Origin: DASWJZ01 sp963739005
Lineage (GTDB): Bacteria > Pseudomonadota > Alphaproteobacteria > Rhizobiales > Afifellaceae
DNA: 64,000 nucleotides
Assembly: GCA_963739005.1 (NCBI GenBank)
Contig: CAVTYQ010000006.1
Location: 46,812 to 110,811 of the forward strand
Direction of reading: 5' to 3'
Program-made: the position numbers and the translations under genes
Shown here: one piece after another, positions 46,740 through 55,931 of the stretch
Numbering within the stretch: position 1 is the stretch's first letter
How the letters are laid out: each line of letters opens with the position of its first letter
The notes under the pieces: model-generated
The model's input: the letters and a program-made list of their open reading frames with translations, nothing else
Told to the model about the DNA's origin: nothing
Databases searched by the model: none

Positions 46740-46940
46740 ATGCGAAAGCTCCTGCTTGCTGCGGCCCTCCTTGTATCCCCGTTTGCCACAGCGAACCCGG
46801 TTCTGTGCGAACGAGCTCTGGCCGACCTCAGCAAGGCCGACAAGATAACAGTCTCCGATCTCCAGAAGCAGGAGGTCGAACGCTGCGACGACGGGGCCGA
46901 CGGGCTCTTGGCTGCCGCGGTGAAAATCATCGGCCGATAG
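46740..46940 (+). CDS. Small secreted protein
   Basis: 66 residues with a textbook signal peptide (MRKLLLAAALLVSPFATANP) and an AGGT-type ribosome binding site (CCGGAGGTCACC). The mature part is about 47 residues with two Cys, VLCERALADLSKADKI then VERCDDGADG. The NPVLCERAL start resembles NEVLCDQWN of the secreted protein at 47743-48276. Family not recognised. Confidence 0.65.
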   Translation: MRKLLLAAALLVSPFATANPVLCERALADLSKADKITVSDLQKQEVERCDDGADGLLAAAVKIIGR

Positions 46941-46994
46941 GCCCGTTTCATTCATCGACCCTAAACAACGAATTTGTCCACTCGGAGAAATCGT

Positions 46995-47771
46995 ATGACG
47001 ATGCTCGCTGGCGAACCCCGTGTGATTTTCAACAAGGTGCCCAAAGTCACGGCGGACTTCTGGGTGATCAAGCTCTTGGCTATCACAGTTGGCGAGACGG
47101 CGGCCGACTACATGAATCTCGATCTTGGCTTCGGGCTATCCAACACGTCTTGGATTCTGGCCGCGGCGCTCCTCGCGGTGCTGGCACTGCAGTTTGCGCG
47201 AGATAGGTACGTTCCCTGGATCTATTGGGTATCCGTCGTTCTGATCAGCGTCGTCGGGACTCTCGTCACTGACAATCTGGTGGACAATTTTGAGGTCAGC
47301 CTGGAGACCACGACGGTCCTCTTCAGCGCTGCCCTTATCGCGACATTCTCCACCTGGTATGCATTCGAAAGAACGCTGTCGATCCATACGATCTTCACGG
47401 TGCGGCGCGAAGCGTTCTACTGGCTCGCCATTCTCATCACGTTTGCGCTTGGAACAGCCGCCGGTGATCTGACCGCAGAAGGTTTCGGCCTCGGATATCT
47501 CGCTACCGGCCTCATCTTTGCGGCGATCATCGCCGTCATCGCTGCCGCCTACTATGTCGGCAAGCTGGGCGGGATCCTCGCGTTCTGGCTGGCTTATATC
47601 CTGACGCGCCCAGTCGGCGCTTCGTTGGGCGACCTGTTCTCGCAGCCGAGCATCCACGGCGGTCTAGGCTTCGGGACGACCGACACCAGCTTCATCTTCC
47701 TTGGCGGTATCACGTTGCTGATCGTCTACATGACAGTCAGCCATGATGGAGAAGAGCTATCTGCGGATTGA
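46995..47771 (+). CDS. COG4705-type multi-pass membrane protein
   Basis: 258 residues from the ATG at 46995 (GGAG ribosome binding site). It has about eight hydrophobic helices and a repeated motif at the start of each half: NKVPKVTADFWVIKLLAITVGETAADYM and AFYWLAILITFALGTAAGDL. This is the COG4705 uncharacterised membrane protein family. Both halves carry a similar G[ET]AA[AG]D element, so the protein looks like an internal duplication. Transport function is suspected but not known. Confidence 0.8.
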   Translation: MTMLAGEPRVIFNKVPKVTADFWVIKLLAITVGETAADYMNLDLGFGLSNTSWILAAALLAVLALQFARDRYVPWIYWVSVVLISVVGTLVTDNLVDNFEVSLETTTVLFSAALIATFSTWYAFERTLSIHTIFTVRREAFYWLAILITFALGTAAGDLTAEGFGLGYLATGLIFAAIIAVIAAAYYVGKLGGILAFWLAYILTRPVGASLGDLFSQPSIHGGLGFGTTDTSFIFLGGITLLIVYMTVSHDGEELSAD

Positions 47772-48276
47772 CGTAAGGCCAAACGTGGACGGGGGAAATG
47801 AATTGTCCACAAGGAACACGGACTTGAAGATAGGTGCGCAGTATCCTGGTGGAGAATCGCTGAGGCCAAAGAGTCTGCTCGGTCGGCGGCTGGCGGATGC
47901 GTGCTGCTTGGTTCTCCTGCTGGCTCCTTTCGAGCGAGCAGCCGCCAACGAAGTTCTCTGCGACCAGTGGAACGCCGCTGCGGTTCAGCTGAATGGCCGA
48001 GCGCCTGTTTGGACCGACCCCATGACTCGTTGGGACGGGATCACCGTGCTTTGCGATCGGCGGGCCGTCCAATTCAGGCATTTCGTTCGCGGTCGTCCAT
48101 CCGACCTCCGCGACGGTTGGCAGGAGCGAATGCGACGGAAATTGCAGACGATCTCCTGCGGCGACGCTCGGTTGCGAACCTCATTCGAAGAAGGTTGGAC
48201 CCTCTCCGATGTCATAGCGTTCGCAGACGGGGAGACCTTTCTCCTGCCGTTTGAGTGTTCGCGGGGTAGCGAGTGA
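47743..48276 (+). CDS. Secreted hypothetical protein
   Basis: 177 residues from the first ATG, overlapping the previous gene. A late hydrophobic stretch (residues 51-64, ACCLVLLLAPFERAAAN) looks like a signal peptide, so the true start may be an in-frame GTG or TTG downstream. The mature part has four Cys (VLCDQW, VLCDRR, TISCGD, PFECSR) that could form disulfides in the periplasm. No known family. Confidence 0.55.
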   Translation: MMEKSYLRIDVRPNVDGGNELSTRNTDLKIGAQYPGGESLRPKSLLGRRLADACCLVLLLAPFERAAANEVLCDQWNAAAVQLNGRAPVWTDPMTRWDGITVLCDRRAVQFRHFVRGRPSDLRDGWQERMRRKLQTISCGDARLRTSFEEGWTLSDVIAFADGETFLLPFECSRGSE

Positions 48277-48464
48277 AGCGAGCCAGCCAAGACGCCGCGA
48301 GCCCAAGTCGCCAGCTCGGATTCCTCAAAGAGGAGGCGTGATTGAGAAAATTCCGCCTATTCGCACGCGGCTTTGGCCTTCGCGCTTCTTACCGAATCGT
48401 AAGGTGGCGGAAAGGCTGCGGCAAAGATCGCGCGCCAATCTGCACCCCTCAGAGGGACGGGCCA

Positions 48465-49064
48465 ATGATGCCGAATAGTCTTGCGAGGTTTTTCCGAGTG
48501 ATCGCCGCGGGCCTGATTGTCGCACCGACGCTTTTTCTTGGTGCAGGCGCAGCGGAGAAGCCCATTCCCGCGGCCGAGCGGCCGCTCGCGCCTGAGCACA
48601 ACCCGCCGGGCGACATTCCGGACGATCAGGTCTTCATCGACTATTCCTCGCCGCTCGGTTTCAGCTTGAAAGTGCCGGAAGGCTGGGCCCGCCGGGACCT
48701 GCCCAACGGAGCAGTCTTCTCGGACAAATATGGCGGCGTCGCCATTACTGAGGACGCGGCCGCAGCCGCTCCAGACAAGAACAGCGCGAAGACGACCTTG
48801 GTTCTTCAGATCGAAGCAAATGCGAGGGCGGTCGTCATCACTCGGATTGACGAGGTTAAGCTGCCGGCAGGAAGCACCGTTCGCATCTCCTATGGGTCCA
48901 ACTCCGATCCGAACCCGGTCACGAACAAGGCCATCCGGCTGGAGAACGACGGCTACTACTTCTGGAAAGACGGAAAGCTCGTCAGCCTCGCTCTCTCAGC
49001 GCCGGCCGGCGCCGACAATGTCGATCAATGGACCCTTATGGCCAACAGCTTCCGTTGGCAATGA
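48465..49064 (+). CDS. Secreted/periplasmic protein of the ABC export operon
   Basis: 199 residues from the ATG at 48465 (AGAGGGACGG upstream). A signal peptide (residues 5-28, RFFRVIAAGLIVAPTLFLGA) is followed by a beta-rich domain: FIDYSSPLGFSLKVPEGWAR, VFSDKYGGVAITED and VDQWTLMANSFRWQ. It resembles PsbP/MOG1-like folds, and I make that comparison from the LGFSLKVPEGW pattern only. The stop overlaps the first ATPase gene (ATGA), so it is coupled to the transporter and may be its periplasmic partner. Confidence 0.7.
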   Translation: MMPNSLARFFRVIAAGLIVAPTLFLGAGAAEKPIPAAERPLAPEHNPPGDIPDDQVFIDYSSPLGFSLKVPEGWARRDLPNGAVFSDKYGGVAITEDAAAAAPDKNSAKTTLVLQIEANARAVVITRIDEVKLPAGSTVRISYGSNSDPNPVTNKAIRLENDGYYFWKDGKLVSLALSAPAGADNVDQWTLMANSFRWQ

Positions 49065-49741
49065 CGGTGGCGATCGTCGCAGCCGATGACATCTATCGTT
49101 TCTACCACACGCGCTACGAGGAAACTCGCGCGCTGCGCGGGATCAGCTTCAGCGTCGAGCCTGGAGAGCTTGTCGCGCTGGTTGGCCCTTCGGGCAGCGG
49201 CAAGTCCACACTCCTTGCCTGTCTCGCGGGGCTCGATGTTCCGGACGGCGGTCAGGTCGATCTTCTCGGCGAGCGCATTGCGCGGCTTTCGGAGGAAGAG
49301 CGCGCGAAGAGGCGACGCCGACACGTGGGGATCTTGATGCAATCGCGGAATTTGCTCTCAGGTCTGACCGCCGAGGAGAACGTCCTGCTTCCGATGCTGA
49401 TCGCGGGCGGCCCTGACAAACAGCGCGTCTCGCAGCTTCTCGATGCGGTGGGCGTGGGCGAGCGCCGCAGAGCGTTACCAGCCGATCTTTCGGGGGGCGA
49501 AGCGGCGAGGGTCGGGCTCGCCGTCGCGTTGGCATTGTCACCCGAACTCATCCTCGCGGACGAACCGACAGCGGAAGTGGACGCCGAGACGGAGAAAGAC
49601 GTCATTCGACTTCTGGCAGAGCGCTGTTCGGTCGGCGCCGCCGCCATTATCGCTACGCACAGCGTCGCGGTCGCAGCTCGAGCGTCGCGCACAATTCAGC
49701 TCGCCGATGGGCGGGTCCTCGATGACTCAGCCACTCGTTGA
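49061..49741 (+). CDS. ABC transporter ATPase 1 (LolD/MacB class)
   Basis: 226 residues. Walker A GPSGSGKST (about 46-54), Q-loop LMQSRNLLSG, signature DLSGGEAARVGLA, Walker B LILADEPTAEVD and the switch His in IIATHSVAVA. The family exports lipoproteins, peptides or macrolides with FtsX-type permeases. Two ATPase genes in tandem upstream of one permease suggests a heterodimeric engine. Overlaps the second ATPase by 20 bases. Confidence 0.9.
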   Translation: MTVAIVAADDIYRFYHTRYEETRALRGISFSVEPGELVALVGPSGSGKSTLLACLAGLDVPDGGQVDLLGERIARLSEEERAKRRRRHVGILMQSRNLLSGLTAEENVLLPMLIAGGPDKQRVSQLLDAVGVGERRRALPADLSGGEAARVGLAVALALSPELILADEPTAEVDAETEKDVIRLLAERCSVGAAAIIATHSVAVAARASRTIQLADGRVLDDSATR

Positions 49742-50414
49742 AGCGAGTCTTCTTGTCCGGCGCTTCGGCGTTGGCGCGAGCCAGCTGACGGCGCTTCACC
49801 CGGCAAGCTTCGTCATTGTGCCGGGGGAGAAGATCGCGCTTGCCGGACCTTCGGGTAGCGGCAAGTCGACGCTGCTCAGTCTCATGGCCGGAATCGACGA
49901 CCAGAGCGCGGGAACGATCCACTGGCCCGGAATCGGCCCGCGCGAGACACTCCGACCGCTCGCCGTAGGCATGATCCACCAATTCGCGGCTTTGGTGCCC
50001 ACCCTTACCGTCGCCGAAAACGTCGCGCTGCCGCTTCGCCTCGGCCATGTTCGCGCCGTTGAAGAGGCGACTGACTATGCTATCGCGCAAATGCAACTCT
50101 CGGACTTTGCAAATCGCCTGCCTGGGGAACTCTCCGGCGGTCAGGCGCAACGAGCGGGCATTGCCCGCGTCCTTGCCCACCGGCCGAAGCTGCTGCTTGC
50201 CGACGAGCCGACCGGCCAGCTGGACCACTCGATGGGACAGGCGGTGCTGACCGCTATCCTCGACCATGTGAGCATGAGCGGCGCGACGATTGTCGTTGCG
50301 ACCCATGACAAGGCTGTCTCCGACCGCTTGGAAACGATCTGGCGGATGGATCGTGGCCACCTTGCCACGCCGTCGGAAGGCCAAGACACAGAACGAGCGA
50401 CGAGCACATTGTGA
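49722..50414 (+). CDS. ABC transporter ATPase 2 (LolD/MacB class)
   Basis: 230 residues. Walker A GPSGSGKST (about 42-50), Q-loop MIHQFAALVP, signature ELSGGQAQRAGIA, Walker B LLLADEPTGQLD and His in VVATHDKAVS. It is more canonical than ATPase 1, whose signature reads LSGGEAAR. Start overlaps ATPase 1, end overlaps the permease GTG, so the three proteins are made at linked rates. Confidence 0.9.
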   Translation: MTQPLVEASLLVRRFGVGASQLTALHPASFVIVPGEKIALAGPSGSGKSTLLSLMAGIDDQSAGTIHWPGIGPRETLRPLAVGMIHQFAALVPTLTVAENVALPLRLGHVRAVEEATDYAIAQMQLSDFANRLPGELSGGQAQRAGIARVLAHRPKLLLADEPTGQLDHSMGQAVLTAILDHVSMSGATIVVATHDKAVSDRLETIWRMDRGHLATPSEGQDTERATSTL

Positions 50415-53062
50415 TCTTCGTCTTCTGGATCAGAAGCCTCTTGCGGACGACGCTCGGTCGGATGATTGCGGCAGGCGCAGGCATTGCGCTCGCTGTTGGG
50501 TTGCTCGTCGTGCTCGGCGTCTTCGGTGCCTCTGCTTCCGCAACCATGACGCAACACGCGATCGAAAACGTTCCGGTCGACTGGCAGATCGAAGTCGCAC
50601 TCGGCGCCGACCAATCGTCCATCGAACGGGCGCTCGCGGACGGCGGAGCCGCCAAGGCGGTGAGGCCGGTCGAATACGCCTCCGTCGATGGGTTTTCGGC
50701 GAGCACCGGCGGAACGCAACAGGTGACAGGCGCTGGCAAGGTAATCGGAATCCCCTCCGACTACCTGCAGACCTTTCCGGGCCAGGTCACGTTATTGAGC
50801 GGTTCGCTCGACGGCCCCGTGCTGTTCAGTCAGACGGCGGCGAATCTTCACGCCTCCCTTGGCGACACGGTCACGATCGAGCGACCCGATCAGGCGTCCG
50901 CGTCGGTGAAGGTTTCCGGCATCGCCGCGATCCCGAATGTGGATTCCCTGTTCCAGGCGGTAGGCGTTGCAACCGGCCTCGCGCCGCAATCGCCGCCCGA
51001 TAATATTCTCATAATGTCCACGGACGCCTGGCACGCAATGTTCGATGCGCAACGCGCCGACCGACCGGACAGCGCGCGCACGCAACTTCACGTGCAATTC
51101 GACCGAAGAAATCTCCCCGCGAGCCCAGCATTGGCCTTCAAACGAGTCACCGAAATGGCGAACAATCTGGAAGCGCGAGTGGCGGGCAGCGCCGTTGTTG
51201 CCGACAATCTTGCAGCCCGACTGGACGGCGTTCGGGCGGACGCGCTTTACGCCCGGGTTCTCCTGCTCTTTCTCGGCGCGCCGGGGGTCGTTCTTGCCAC
51301 CCTCGTCACTGCGGCAGTCGCCACAGCCGGGGGCGCTCGACGCAGGCGCGACTTGATGCTGTTGCGGGTTCGCGGAGCGAGCCTCGCCGAGGCCCTTGAA
51401 GGTCCCGCTATCGAAGCTGCGCTCGTCGGCGTCGTCGGGGCCGCACTTGGTCTGGTCTTTGCCCTTGCTGCACTGTCTGCGCTCGGGATCGCCATCGACT
51501 GGTCCGCGGCCGTCGTCTGGGGCATATCCACGGCGTTTGCCGGCGTAGCCCTTGCCCTTGCAGTGGTTCTTGTACCCGCCACCCGCGACGCTCGCAGACT
51601 CACCGTTGCGCAAGCGCGAACTGAAACAGAGACCAACGCGCCGCCGCTTTGGCAGCGGTTGGGGGCGGACTTCGCGCTCCTCGTGCTGGCCGGGGTCCTT
51701 TTCTGGACGGTGAGAGGCTCAGGTTACCAGATCGTACTGGCGGCGGAGGGCGTCGCCCAATCCTCGGTCAACTACTACGCCTTCTTGGCACCGCTGACAC
51801 TCTGGGGCGGGTTGGGGCTCTTTTGGGTGCGGCTTTCGCGTCTTGGCATGACTGCAGTTCCCGCCAAGCTCAACGCGACGCTCGCGACGATCGCCGGGAA
51901 CTTGGCACCAACGGTCGGGGCTTCGTTGTCCCGCCAAGCTTCAAGGATCGCGCGCGCCGCCGCACTGCTGGCCTTGGCCGTCGGGTTCGCCATTTCGACC
52001 GCCATTTTCAACGTGACCTACGATCAGCAATCGCGCGTCGATGCGGAACTGACCAACGGCGCCGACGTCACCGTAACCGGATCCACTGCTGATCCCGCAG
52101 GCGGCCATCTCGACGCGATCCGAGCTGCGGGCGGCGTTCAGGCGGCGGAGCCGATGATGCACCGCTACGCCTATGTCGGATCAGATCTACAGGACATTTA
52201 CGGGATCGACCCGGCGACGATCGGTCGAGCAACGTCGATCGCCAACGCCTATTTCGCCAACGGCGACGCTAAGGCGACGCTGTCGCAGCTTGCCGCCACG
52301 CCGGATGGCGTTCTGGTGTCGGAGGAGACCGTAACGGACTTCCAGCTTCAACCGGGCGACACCGTGAACCTGCGCCTGCAAGCCGCGCCAGACAACCAGT
52401 ACCATCCGATTGCCTTCAAATTCGTCGGGATCGCGCGCGAATTTCCGACCGCACCGAAGGATTCGTTTCTCGTCGCCAACGCTTCCTACCTCGCGAAGGT
52501 GACCGCAGCGCCGTCGCGGGAGATCGTCCTCGTCAGAACCGACAATCCGGCGTCGGTCGCAACCGAGTTGAAGTCGGCGCTCGCCTCGCATCCGGCGCTG
52601 TCGGTGACCGCGCTCGGCGAGGTGCGCTCGCTGATCGCGTCGAGTCTGACGGCCGTGAGTTTGGGCGCGCTTGCAAAGCTGGAACTTGTTTTTGGACTAA
52701 CGCTGATTCTAGCCGTGGCCGGACTCGTTCTCGGGCTCGGATTTGTAGAACGCCAACGCATCTTTTCCATCCTGCAGGCTCTCGGCGCCTCGACCGACCA
52801 ACTGAGCGCGTTTCTCTGGTCTGAAGCGGCACTCGTTACAATTTTCGGCCTCTTATTCGGCTTCGTTACAGGGTTTGGCGTTGCCGAGATGCTCGTGGCC
52901 ATGCTGGCCGACGTTTTCGATCCGCCGCCGCAATCCATCCACGTGCCGTTTGCTTTCCTTGTTGTGCTTACGTTCGGCGCGCTTGCCGCAGCGGCAGCCG
53001 TCGTGATCGTGTTCGAGCGCGTTCACCGGCGCCTCGATCCCGGCGCATTGAAGCCCGAGTGA
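50411..53062 (+). CDS. FtsX/MacB-like ABC permease, long form
   Basis: 883 residues, GTG start. There is one N-terminal membrane helix (FVFWIRSLLRTTLGRMIAAG...) then a periplasmic MacB-PCD-like domain (about 35-280). Three helices with a FtsX module (about 280-400) follow, then a pair of helices with a second periplasmic domain (about 500-750), and a second FtsX module (about 750-870; LEDVFGLTLILAVAGLVLGLGF-like stretch FGLTLILAVAGLVLG). This duplicated layout fits exporters that take substrate from the membrane or periplasm. The substrate is unknown. Confidence 0.87.
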   Translation: MIFVFWIRSLLRTTLGRMIAAGAGIALAVGLLVVLGVFGASASATMTQHAIENVPVDWQIEVALGADQSSIERALADGGAAKAVRPVEYASVDGFSASTGGTQQVTGAGKVIGIPSDYLQTFPGQVTLLSGSLDGPVLFSQTAANLHASLGDTVTIERPDQASASVKVSGIAAIPNVDSLFQAVGVATGLAPQSPPDNILIMSTDAWHAMFDAQRADRPDSARTQLHVQFDRRNLPASPALAFKRVTEMANNLEARVAGSAVVADNLAARLDGVRADALYARVLLLFLGAPGVVLATLVTAAVATAGGARRRRDLMLLRVRGASLAEALEGPAIEAALVGVVGAALGLVFALAALSALGIAIDWSAAVVWGISTAFAGVALALAVVLVPATRDARRLTVAQARTETETNAPPLWQRLGADFALLVLAGVLFWTVRGSGYQIVLAAEGVAQSSVNYYAFLAPLTLWGGLGLFWVRLSRLGMTAVPAKLNATLATIAGNLAPTVGASLSRQASRIARAAALLALAVGFAISTAIFNVTYDQQSRVDAELTNGADVTVTGSTADPAGGHLDAIRAAGGVQAAEPMMHRYAYVGSDLQDIYGIDPATIGRATSIANAYFANGDAKATLSQLAATPDGVLVSEETVTDFQLQPGDTVNLRLQAAPDNQYHPIAFKFVGIAREFPTAPKDSFLVANASYLAKVTAAPSREIVLVRTDNPASVATELKSALASHPALSVTALGEVRSLIASSLTAVSLGALAKLELVFGLTLILAVAGLVLGLGFVERQRIFSILQALGASTDQLSAFLWSEAALVTIFGLLFGFVTGFGVAEMLVAMLADVFDPPPQSIHVPFAFLVVLTFGALAAAAAVVIVFERVHRRLDPGALKPE

Positions 53063-53184
53063 CAGCCGACGGCGCCAGCCTCGCGATGATATTGTTCGAT
53101 CAATGTGACGGGGGACCAAAAGTTGCGGTATTGATCCGTTAGCCGGTCTAGGTCCGCGACGAGAACGGAAGCCAAAGTGAACGC

Positions 53185-53859
53185 ATGAAGATACTTCTCC
53201 TCGAAGACGATCCGTCCGTGGCGTCCCATGTGATGAACGGCCTGAAGCAGATGGGCCACTCGGTCGATTGTTGCACCGACGGGCGCGACGGCGTCGTGCA
53301 AGCGACAACGCACCTATACGACGTGCTTGTGGTCGACCGAATGGTGCCCGGATTGGACGGGCTCGGTCTTGTAAAGGCGATCCGGGCGGCAAAGATTTCT
53401 ACCCCGGTTTTGTTCCTCACGGCCCTTGGGGGAGTGGACGATCGCGTGGAGGGCCTTGAGGCGGGCGGGGACGACTATCTCGTGAAGCCGTTCGCTTTTT
53501 CCGAACTCGTTGCCCGGATCCATGCGCTCGCGCGCCGGCCGCCGATGTTGACCGCGGAGACGGTGCTTCGTGCGGGCGACCTGGAAATGGACCTCGCCAC
53601 CCGGAAGGTCGTTCGGGGCGGCACGCGCATTGACCTTCAGCCGCGCGAATTTCGGCTTCTTGAGGTGCTCATGCGCAACCGCGGCCGCGTAATGACGCGG
53701 ACGATGCTGCTAGAACGTGTCTGGGATTTCCATTTCGATCCGAAGACCAGCGTCGTCGAAACCCACATCAGTCGTTTGCGCAGCAAGATTGACAAGCCAT
53801 TCTCCAAGGAGCTGATCCGCACCGAGCGTGGCATCGGCTACGTACTCGATGCGGCTTGA
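53185..53859 (+). CDS. OmpR/PhoB-family response regulator
   Basis: 224 residues. The receiver (1-115) has LLEDDPSVASHV, phospho-Asp in VLVVDRMVPGLDG (about 51) and Lys in DDYLVKPFAFSE. The Trans_reg_C winged helix (130-224) has LQPREFRLLEVLMRN and VETHISRLRSKID with the GIGYVL end. It is paired with the next histidine kinase by overlap. Likely targets are the flanking ABC operons. Confidence 0.92.
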   Translation: MKILLLEDDPSVASHVMNGLKQMGHSVDCCTDGRDGVVQATTHLYDVLVVDRMVPGLDGLGLVKAIRAAKISTPVLFLTALGGVDDRVEGLEAGGDDYLVKPFAFSELVARIHALARRPPMLTAETVLRAGDLEMDLATRKVVRGGTRIDLQPREFRLLEVLMRNRGRVMTRTMLLERVWDFHFDPKTSVVETHISRLRSKIDKPFSKELIRTERGIGYVLDAA

Positions 53860-55228
53860 CGCGATTCGTCGTTCGACAGCGGCCCGCACGGCAGCCGCCT
53901 ACCTTCTCCTCTTCATGTTTGCCATTACCCTCTCCTATGGCACGGTCTATGTGCTGGCGAGCAGAGACGCGACCACGCGCTTGCGCGTCTCAATCGCAGA
54001 AAAAATGCAGCAGGTCGAAGCGCAGTTGCGCGAGCCGGACACGGAGATGCAGGAGGCCGCCGTCTCGGCTGACCCGGAGGAAATTCGGCTGATCTATGAT
54101 CGCGACGGTAAATTTCTAGGCGGCAACGCGGCAGCCATCCCCCCGTTTGAGGGATGGAAGGTCGTTGACGCCCACGAGCTGCGCTTCACAGATCGCACCT
54201 CCAGAGAATCCGATCGCTACCTGCTTTTCGGCGAGCGCAGCGACGCCTACCAGGTTGTTGTGGGCGAGGGTCTTTACCTCGGCGACGAGATCGCGGGGAT
54301 ACTGCTGTCCGCGTTTCTCTGGGGCATCGCGACGGTTCTCTTGGTTGGCGGCGGCGGCGCGCTCTTCCTTGCAGGTCGCGCAACGAAGCGCCTCGCTGAT
54401 TCAGAGGCGGCGCTCAATGCCTTTTCCGAAGGCAACCTAGGTCGCCGCCTACCGCTCGCCGGCGCGGGCGACGACTTGGATAGGGTCAGCGCCGCCGTCA
54501 ACGCAGCTCTTGCCCGCATCGAGACGCTTCTCAACACCGTGCAACAAATCTCTACCGACATTGCGCACGATCTGAAATCGCCGCTAACCCGCCTCCGCCA
54601 GACGCTCGAATCCGCCACCTTTGCACGTCGCGAGCCCGGCGATACGACCCTCCAAACTGCGATCGCGCAGGCGGACGCCATCGTAGAGACGTTCGAGGGA
54701 TTGTTGCGTATTGCGAACATTGAGGCAGGAGCGCGACGCGCGCGGTTTGGGCTGGTCGATCTCGCAAATGTCCTCAGCACGGTGATCGATGCGTTCGGTC
54801 CTGCTGCGGAGGATGCGGGGCAGCGTCTGACGCTGTCAGTGGCCGATCAGGCCACCGTACATGGTGACCGGGAACTCCTGACGCAACTCTTCGCCAACCT
54901 GGTCGAAAACGCCATACGGCACGGAGGCGGCGGGAACGTGATCACGGTCACAGAACATTTGGACGTCGGCCAGGTAGTTGTTAGCGTTTCCGATCGCGGC
55001 CTCGGCATTCCCGAAGCGGAATATGAGCGCGTCCTCCGTCGCTTCTACCGACTGGACCGCAGCCGATCGACACCGGGCAGCGGGCTTGGACTGGCACTGG
55101 TCAAAGCGATCGCGGACTTGCACTGCGCAAACCTAACGCTTGCTGACGGGAATCCGGGCCTCGTCTGTACGCTCAGATTTCCAAGAAGTCGTCCGATCAG
55201 CGTCAGCCTTGCGTCAAAAGCTCGATGA
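53849..55228 (+). CDS. Sensor histidine kinase, membrane-bound
   Basis: 459 residues from the ATG at 53849, which overlaps the regulator stop. Two membrane helices (about 16-38 and 151-173) bracket a short periplasmic sensor. Then come HAMP (about 174-225), HisKA with His in STDIAHDLKSPLTRLRQ, and HATPase_c with LVENAIRHGGGG, VSDRGLGIPEAEY and GSGLGLALVKAIAD. Similar in layout to PhoQ/BaeS-like stress sensors. Its end overlaps the convergent ABC gene by 26 bp. Confidence 0.92.
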   Translation: MRLDAIRRSTAARTAAAYLLLFMFAITLSYGTVYVLASRDATTRLRVSIAEKMQQVEAQLREPDTEMQEAAVSADPEEIRLIYDRDGKFLGGNAAAIPPFEGWKVVDAHELRFTDRTSRESDRYLLFGERSDAYQVVVGEGLYLGDEIAGILLSAFLWGIATVLLVGGGGALFLAGRATKRLADSEAALNAFSEGNLGRRLPLAGAGDDLDRVSAAVNAALARIETLLNTVQQISTDIAHDLKSPLTRLRQTLESATFARREPGDTTLQTAIAQADAIVETFEGLLRIANIEAGARRARFGLVDLANVLSTVIDAFGPAAEDAGQRLTLSVADQATVHGDRELLTQLFANLVENAIRHGGGGNVITVTEHLDVGQVVVSVSDRGLGIPEAEYERVLRRFYRLDRSRSTPGSGLGLALVKAIADLHCANLTLADGNPGLVCTLRFPRSRPISVSLASKAR

Positions 55229-55931
55229 GCCGTTCCTCGAACGTGTCCAAATCGGCCCCGAGATTATCCGTACGACCTGTGAAGACCAGACGGCCCTTGG
55301 CGATCACGCTGATCTCGGTGCACAGCGAGCGGATCTCTTGCGCATCATGGCTGCTTAGAAATGTCGTCACGTTCTCACGCTCGGCGAGGTCGCGAAGCAG
55401 TTTCCAGGTTTCGCGCTTTGCGGGTAGGTCGAGACCGCGTGTCGGCTCATCTAGAAAGAGCACCTTTGGGCCGCCGAGAAGCGCGCGTGCAATCTCGACC
55501 CGCCGTTTCATGCCCGTACTGTAGGTCCCGATGAGCTTGCCGCGAAAGGATTCAGCGAGTCCGACGTTGTGGAGGCTGTTTTCAACTTGAGTTCGTACAT
55601 CGGTCATGCCGCGAATTTGCGCGAAGTACCCAAGGTATTCGCGCGCCGTCCAATCTGACTGGCTCTCGCTTGTCTCGTCGCTGACGAGACCAACAAGTCT
55701 TCGCACCTCCAACGGCTCGCGGACAACATCGTGCCCGAGGAGCTTCGCGGTGCCCGAGTTCGGCGGCAATAACGTTGTCAGCATGCGGATTGTTGTCGTC
55801 TTTCCCGCGCCATTCAGTCCGAGAAAGCCATAGAGCTGTCCTCTTGGCACCTTGAGACTGACGTCATCAACGGCAACAAGTGGACCGAAGCTGCGAGACA
55901 GGCTATCGGTTTCGATGGCAAGATCACTCAT
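55203..55931 (-). CDS. ABC transporter ATPase, ABC-2 (NatA-like)
   Basis: 242 residues from the ATG at 55931. Walker A GLNGAGKTTT (about 40-49), signature IGTYSTGMKRRVEIARAL, Walker B VLFLDEPTRGLD, and H-loop in FLSSHDAQE. The TYSTGMKRR motif marks the NatA/DrrA class of efflux ATPases. It couples with the upstream permease gene, overlapping it by four bases. Confidence 0.9.
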   Translation of the reverse strand: MSDLAIETDSLSRSFGPLVAVDDVSLKVPRGQLYGFLGLNGAGKTTTIRMLTTLLPPNSGTAKLLGHDVVREPLEVRRLVGLVSDETSESQSDWTAREYLGYFAQIRGMTDVRTQVENSLHNVGLAESFRGKLIGTYSTGMKRRVEIARALLGGPKVLFLDEPTRGLDLPAKRETWKLLRDLAERENVTTFLSSHDAQEIRSLCTEISVIAKGRLVFTGRTDNLGADLDTFEERLIELLTQG

